Below are positions 5,050 to 7,264 of a stretch of 7,264 bases of DNA, in pieces. Position 1 is the stretch's first letter. Every line of letters begins with the position of its first letter. This DNA comes from Lachnospiraceae bacterium (GTDB taxonomy: Bacteria; Bacillota_A; Clostridia; Lachnospirales; Lachnospiraceae), in the NCBI GenBank assembly GCA_017553665.1, contig JAFZKM010000168.1, positions 1 to 7,264 of the forward strand. The letters run 5' to 3'. The notes under the pieces are model-generated. The model was not told where the DNA came from, made no database searches, and saw nothing but the letters and a program-made list of their open reading frames with translations. A program made the translations under genes and the position numbers.

Positions 5050-6948
5050 TTAAAGTTTTGTTTTCTTAACTACTTCAATGAATTCACGATTCGATCTGGT
5101 GTGCGCGAACATATTGATGATCCGCTCCACGGCCTCTTCGGATTTGTTGGAATTAAAGGCTCTTCTGAGGATATTGTTCGCCTCGATCTCATCGGGCGAA
5201 AGGAGCAGATCCTCGCGTCTGGTGCTGGACTTGGGCAGATCGATCGCAGGGAAAATGCGGCGCTCCGACAGATTCCTGTCGAGAACGAGTTCCATGTTGC
5301 CCGTGCCCTTGAATTCCTCGAATACAACATCGTCCATACGGCTTCCGGTGTCAACCAGCGCGGTCGCAAGGATAGTCAGGCTGCCGCCCTCACGCATGCA
5401 TCTGGCCGCTCCGAAGAACTTCTTCGGCATATGCAGCGCCGCGGGATCGAGACCGCCGGAGAGCGTACGTCCGCTCGCCTGCACGGTAAGGTTATATGCG
5501 CGGGCAAGCCGCGTGATACTGTCAAGCAGCACCACAACGTCCTTCTTATGCTCAACAAGACGCTTCGCGCGCTCAATTACCATCTCGGAAACACGCTTGT
5601 GATTCTCGGGGAGCTCATCGAACGTGGAATATATAACTTCAACATTGGGTCCCTGGATGGATTCCTTCATATCGGTAACTTCCTCGGGACGCTCATCGAT
5701 CAGCAGGATGATCAGGTGCAGATCGGGATAATTCGTCTTGCACGCGGACGCGATCTGCTTGAGCAATGTAGTCTTACCTGCCTTCGGCTGAGATACGATC
5801 ATTCCGCGCTGTCCCTTTCCGATGGGAGAGATCAGATCAACGATCCTCATCGCGGGCGAGCATCCGGGAGTCTCAAGATGTATCCTCTGGTTCGGGAAAA
5901 TAGGGGTCATGTCCTCGAACTTATAGCGGTTGATCGCCTCCGAAGGATGGAGGCCGTTAATGGTCTTAATATACAGCAGCGCGCTGAATTTCTCCGTGGA
6001 TGTACGGATCTTTGTATTGCCTTCGATGATGTCTCCGGTCTTAAGGTTAAACTTGCGGATCTGCGCGGGAGATACGTAAACGTCGTTCTCTCCGGGGAGG
6101 AAATTATCGCAGCGGATGAATCCGTAACCCGAATCAACAAGCTCCAGAATGCCGGTCTTTGTCTCACCGCTGTCCAGCTGCTCGATGTCCGGAGAAATGG
6201 TCGGATCGAGAGCTTCTCTCTCTTCTGTGGTGATCCTTCCTGTAGATACGATCCTTCCGGATACCGCAGCCGAGGGCTGCGCGCTCTGCCGGGGTGCCTC
6301 GGGCTGCGCGGGTCTTGCGGGCTGAACGGGACGTCCGTCCGCGGGACGCGTCATCCTTCCGTCAGCGGGTCTGCCCTGCTGGTACTGTCCCTGGTTCTGA
6401 TACTGTCCCTGGTACTGCGCGGGACGCCTCTCTCCCTGCTGGGGCTGGGCCTGATACTGTGATACCCGCTGTCCCTGCTGGGGCTGCGCGGGTCTGTCTT
6501 CCCTGTACTGCGGCGCAGGGCGCTGTTCCCTGACAACCTGCGGCGCTGCGGGCCGCTGCTCGGGCCTTACATAACTGGTGCCGCCCACAGACTCATAATT
6601 CTGCGGAACGATCCCGTCCGCGGCCGAAGCTGGTGCGGTCTTCACCTCGACCTTCGCTGCGTGACGTACGGGCGCAGGTGCGGGCGCAGGCTCCGCAGGA
6701 GTCTCCTGCTTCTTCGGAGCCGCCTTCCTTACAGCCTTCGCCGGTTCTGCTTTTACGGGCTTCTCTTCGGGTGCTGCCTTCTTCGCGGTCTTCTTCTCCG
6801 CGGCCTGCTTCAGCTCATTTTTAGCCTTCTCCTGAACCGTGGACAAAGCTTCTATCAGTTCGCTCTTTTTGAGCGCGGAATAACCCTTAACTCCCTGTTC
6901 CTTCGCCAATGCCTTCAATTCGGCAAGCGACATTTTTTCCAAATCCAT
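5050..6948 (-). CDS. rho: Transcription termination factor Rho with long disordered N-terminal insertion
   Basis: A 632-residue Rho, well above the ~420 residues of Escherichia coli Rho. Rho is a hexameric RNA helicase that loads on C-rich nascent RNA and dissociates the transcription complex. Residues 1-45 form the Rho_N domain (MSLAELKALAKEQG...). Residues ~50-240 are a low-complexity insertion: first Lys/Ala/Pro/Glu-rich, then Gln/Arg/Tyr-rich. The cold-shock-like RNA-binding domain follows (GYGFIR at 274-279). The RecA-type motor contains Walker A PKAGKT (388-393), LLIDER (415-420), LLDSITR (474-480) and the R-loop/Q-loop region LSGGLDPAALHMPKKFFGAAR, then DTGSRMDD. All key ATPase residues are present, so it should be active. 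The ATG at 6948 has AAGGA 7 bases upstream. It is transcribed from its own promoter near 7045. Confidence 0.97.
   Translation of the reverse strand: MDLEKMSLAELKALAKEQGVKGYSALKKSELIEALSTVQEKAKNELKQAAEKKTAKKAAPEEKPVKAEPAKAVRKAAPKKQETPAEPAPAPAPVRHAAKVEVKTAPASAADGIVPQNYESVGGTSYVRPEQRPAAPQVVREQRPAPQYREDRPAQPQQGQRVSQYQAQPQQGERRPAQYQGQYQNQGQYQQGRPADGRMTRPADGRPVQPARPAQPEAPRQSAQPSAAVSGRIVSTGRITTEEREALDPTISPDIEQLDSGETKTGILELVDSGYGFIRCDNFLPGENDVYVSPAQIRKFNLKTGDIIEGNTKIRTSTEKFSALLYIKTINGLHPSEAINRYKFEDMTPIFPNQRIHLETPGCSPAMRIVDLISPIGKGQRGMIVSQPKAGKTTLLKQIASACKTNYPDLHLIILLIDERPEEVTDMKESIQGPNVEVIYSTFDELPENHKRVSEMVIERAKRLVEHKKDVVVLLDSITRLARAYNLTVQASGRTLSGGLDPAALHMPKKFFGAARCMREGGSLTILATALVDTGSRMDDVVFEEFKGTGNMELVLDRNLSERRIFPAIDLPKSSTRREDLLLSPDEIEANNILRRAFNSNKSEEAVERIINMFAHTRSNREFIEVVKKTKL
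6373..6528 (-). repeat. Q/Y/R-rich repeat tract within rho
   Basis: Codons 141-192 of rho contain 19 Gln, 5 Tyr and 6 Arg. Repetition is visible in the DNA: TACTGTCCCTGG occurs at 6383-6394 and 6401-6412 (18-base period), and TCCCTGCTGGGGCTG occurs at 6433-6447 and 6472-6486 (39-base period, encoding QPQQG twice). A further repeat, RPADGR, is encoded just beyond (residues 193-198 and 201-206). The tract probably grew by tandem duplication and may vary in length between strains. Confidence 0.75.
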
Positions 6949-6973
6949 AAAATGATCCTTTCGCGTTCGTATT

Positions 6974-7003
6974 CTTATACGTTTAGTGTAAAATGGGAAA
7001 CAA
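6974..7003 (-). promoter_or_regulatory. Possible second, weaker promoter of rho
   Basis: On the minus strand TTGTTT (6998-7003) and TATAAG (6974-6979) are 18 bases apart, just upstream of rho. The -10-like box lies inside a small inverted repeat (6968-6972 with 6977-6981). The match is modest and the main promoter at 7045-7073 is better; this may be chance in an AT-rich leader. Confidence 0.25.
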
Positions 7004-7044
7004 TGGTCGATATAACACCGGAATGTCCTTGATTTGACTCACTT

Positions 7045-7073
7045 ATTATACAACACGCGCGGGCAAAAGTAAA
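7045..7073 (-). promoter_or_regulatory. Sigma-A-type promoter of rho
   Basis: On the minus strand a perfect -10 TATAAT (7045-7050) lies 17 bases from TTTACT (7068-7073). The start of transcription should be near 7038, leaving a leader of about 90 bases before the rho ATG at 6948. No intrinsic terminator is visible in that leader. Rho genes are commonly self-limited by Rho-dependent attenuation in the leader, but the sequence alone does not show this here. Confidence 0.75.
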
Positions 7074-7102
7074 CCACCGTTTGCGCATATCCCAAAACAA
7101 GG

Positions 7103-7134
7103 AAAAAGGGCATGGGGCATTCCGCCCCACGCCC
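7103..7134 (-). terminator. Rho-independent terminator of the gene upstream of rho
   Basis: A GC-rich hairpin pairs 7108-7111 with 7131-7134 and 7113-7118 with 7124-7129, with one A/C mismatch between and a 5-base loop. On the minus strand it is followed by TTTTT (complement of 7103-7107). It lies 37 bases past the stop codon of the partial gene at 7172 and just upstream of the rho promoter, so rho starts a new transcription unit. Confidence 0.9.
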
Positions 7135-7171
7135 GGTTTATCAGCCTGTCGCTCCCGGTGTACCGCATCCT

Positions 7172-7264
7172 TTATTCCGCCGCCCAGCTCTCGATCAAAT
7201 GCATGATCTGTCCGCGCTCGTAGTCTATCTCTACAGTCGGGATCGCGAATTTGATCGCTCCGCC
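7172..7264 (-). CDS. C-terminal end of an unidentified protein (partial)
   Basis: An open frame runs from the window edge to a TAA at 7172-7174, giving the last 30 residues of a protein that begins outside the window. The fragment reads FAIPTVEIDYERGQIMHLIE then SWAAE and looks like a strand followed by an amphipathic helix. I do not recognise a family from so little. Its placement before a strong intrinsic terminator on the same strand, with no other open use of this stretch, supports it as a real gene end. Confidence 0.6.
   Translation of the reverse strand, partial: GGAIKFAIPTVEIDYERGQIMHLIESWAAE

Noticed and set aside
5036..5066. A terminator between rho and rpmE
   Set aside because: Only a weak AT-rich inverted repeat (AACAA/TTGTT) overlapping the rho stop region is present, with poor pairing and no proper adjacent T run.
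5023..6462. A 479-codon open frame on the + strand opposite rho
   Set aside because: It lies entirely across the well-supported rho gene, has no recognisable domain or good RBS, and is the type of antisense frame produced by GC-biased codons.
1..7264. tRNA or rRNA genes, CRISPR arrays, insertion sequences, attachment sites or a defence island
   Set aside because: I saw no tRNA-like cloverleaf, spaced direct repeats, transposase or integrase motifs; apart from the small toxin-antitoxin remnant the content is housekeeping.

Overview
The window reads as a core-genome segment of a Gram-positive Bacillota (Firmicutes) bacterium, most likely class Clostridia and probably Lachnospiraceae-like. This placement is inference. 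It rests on the gene order rho - rpmE - DUF1385 - prmC - prfA, a zinc-ribbon L31, a Rho with a long disordered N-terminal insertion, strong AGGAGG-type ribosome binding sites and sigma-A-type promoters. Base composition looks moderate to GC-rich in the housekeeping genes and clearly more AT-rich in the first ~450 bases.

Layout. Positions 1-421, on the + strand, hold a small type II toxin-antitoxin locus. A palindromic AT-rich operator and strong RBS precede an intact Phd/YefM-type antitoxin (55-312). Overlapping its end is a 38-codon ORF (305-421) that looks like only the C-terminal part of a RelE/ParE toxin, so the module appears decayed. A minus-strand terminator (435-469) separates it from the rest.

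Everything else is on the minus strand, read from high to low coordinates. The C-terminal 30 codons of an unidentified gene (7172-7264) end in a terminator (7103-7134). The rho promoter (7045-7073) and rho (5050-6948) follow. Next come a second promoter (5013-5041), a structured leader (about 4959-5007) and rpmE (4727-4933), then a terminator (4671-4707). Last is a tightly coupled four-gene block: a DUF1385 membrane protein (3200-4657), prmC (2344-3198), prfA (1278-2351) and a TrmH/SpoU rRNA or tRNA methyltransferase (485-1276).

How the genes work together. The block is concerned with gene expression: Rho ends transcription, L31 is part of the large ribosomal subunit, RF1 ends translation, PrmC methylates the GGQ glutamine of release factors, and the SPOUT enzyme 2'-O-methylates RNA. 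The four genes at 485-4657 overlap or are separated by one base, which suggests translational coupling. All four end in TGA.

I found no clear new defence system, mobile element, CRISPR array or tRNA. The parts most worth a second look are the Q/Y/R-rich region of Rho, the structured rpmE leader, the truncated toxin beside an intact antitoxin, the ~185-residue charged tail on the DUF1385 protein, and the serial UGA stop/restart junctions.
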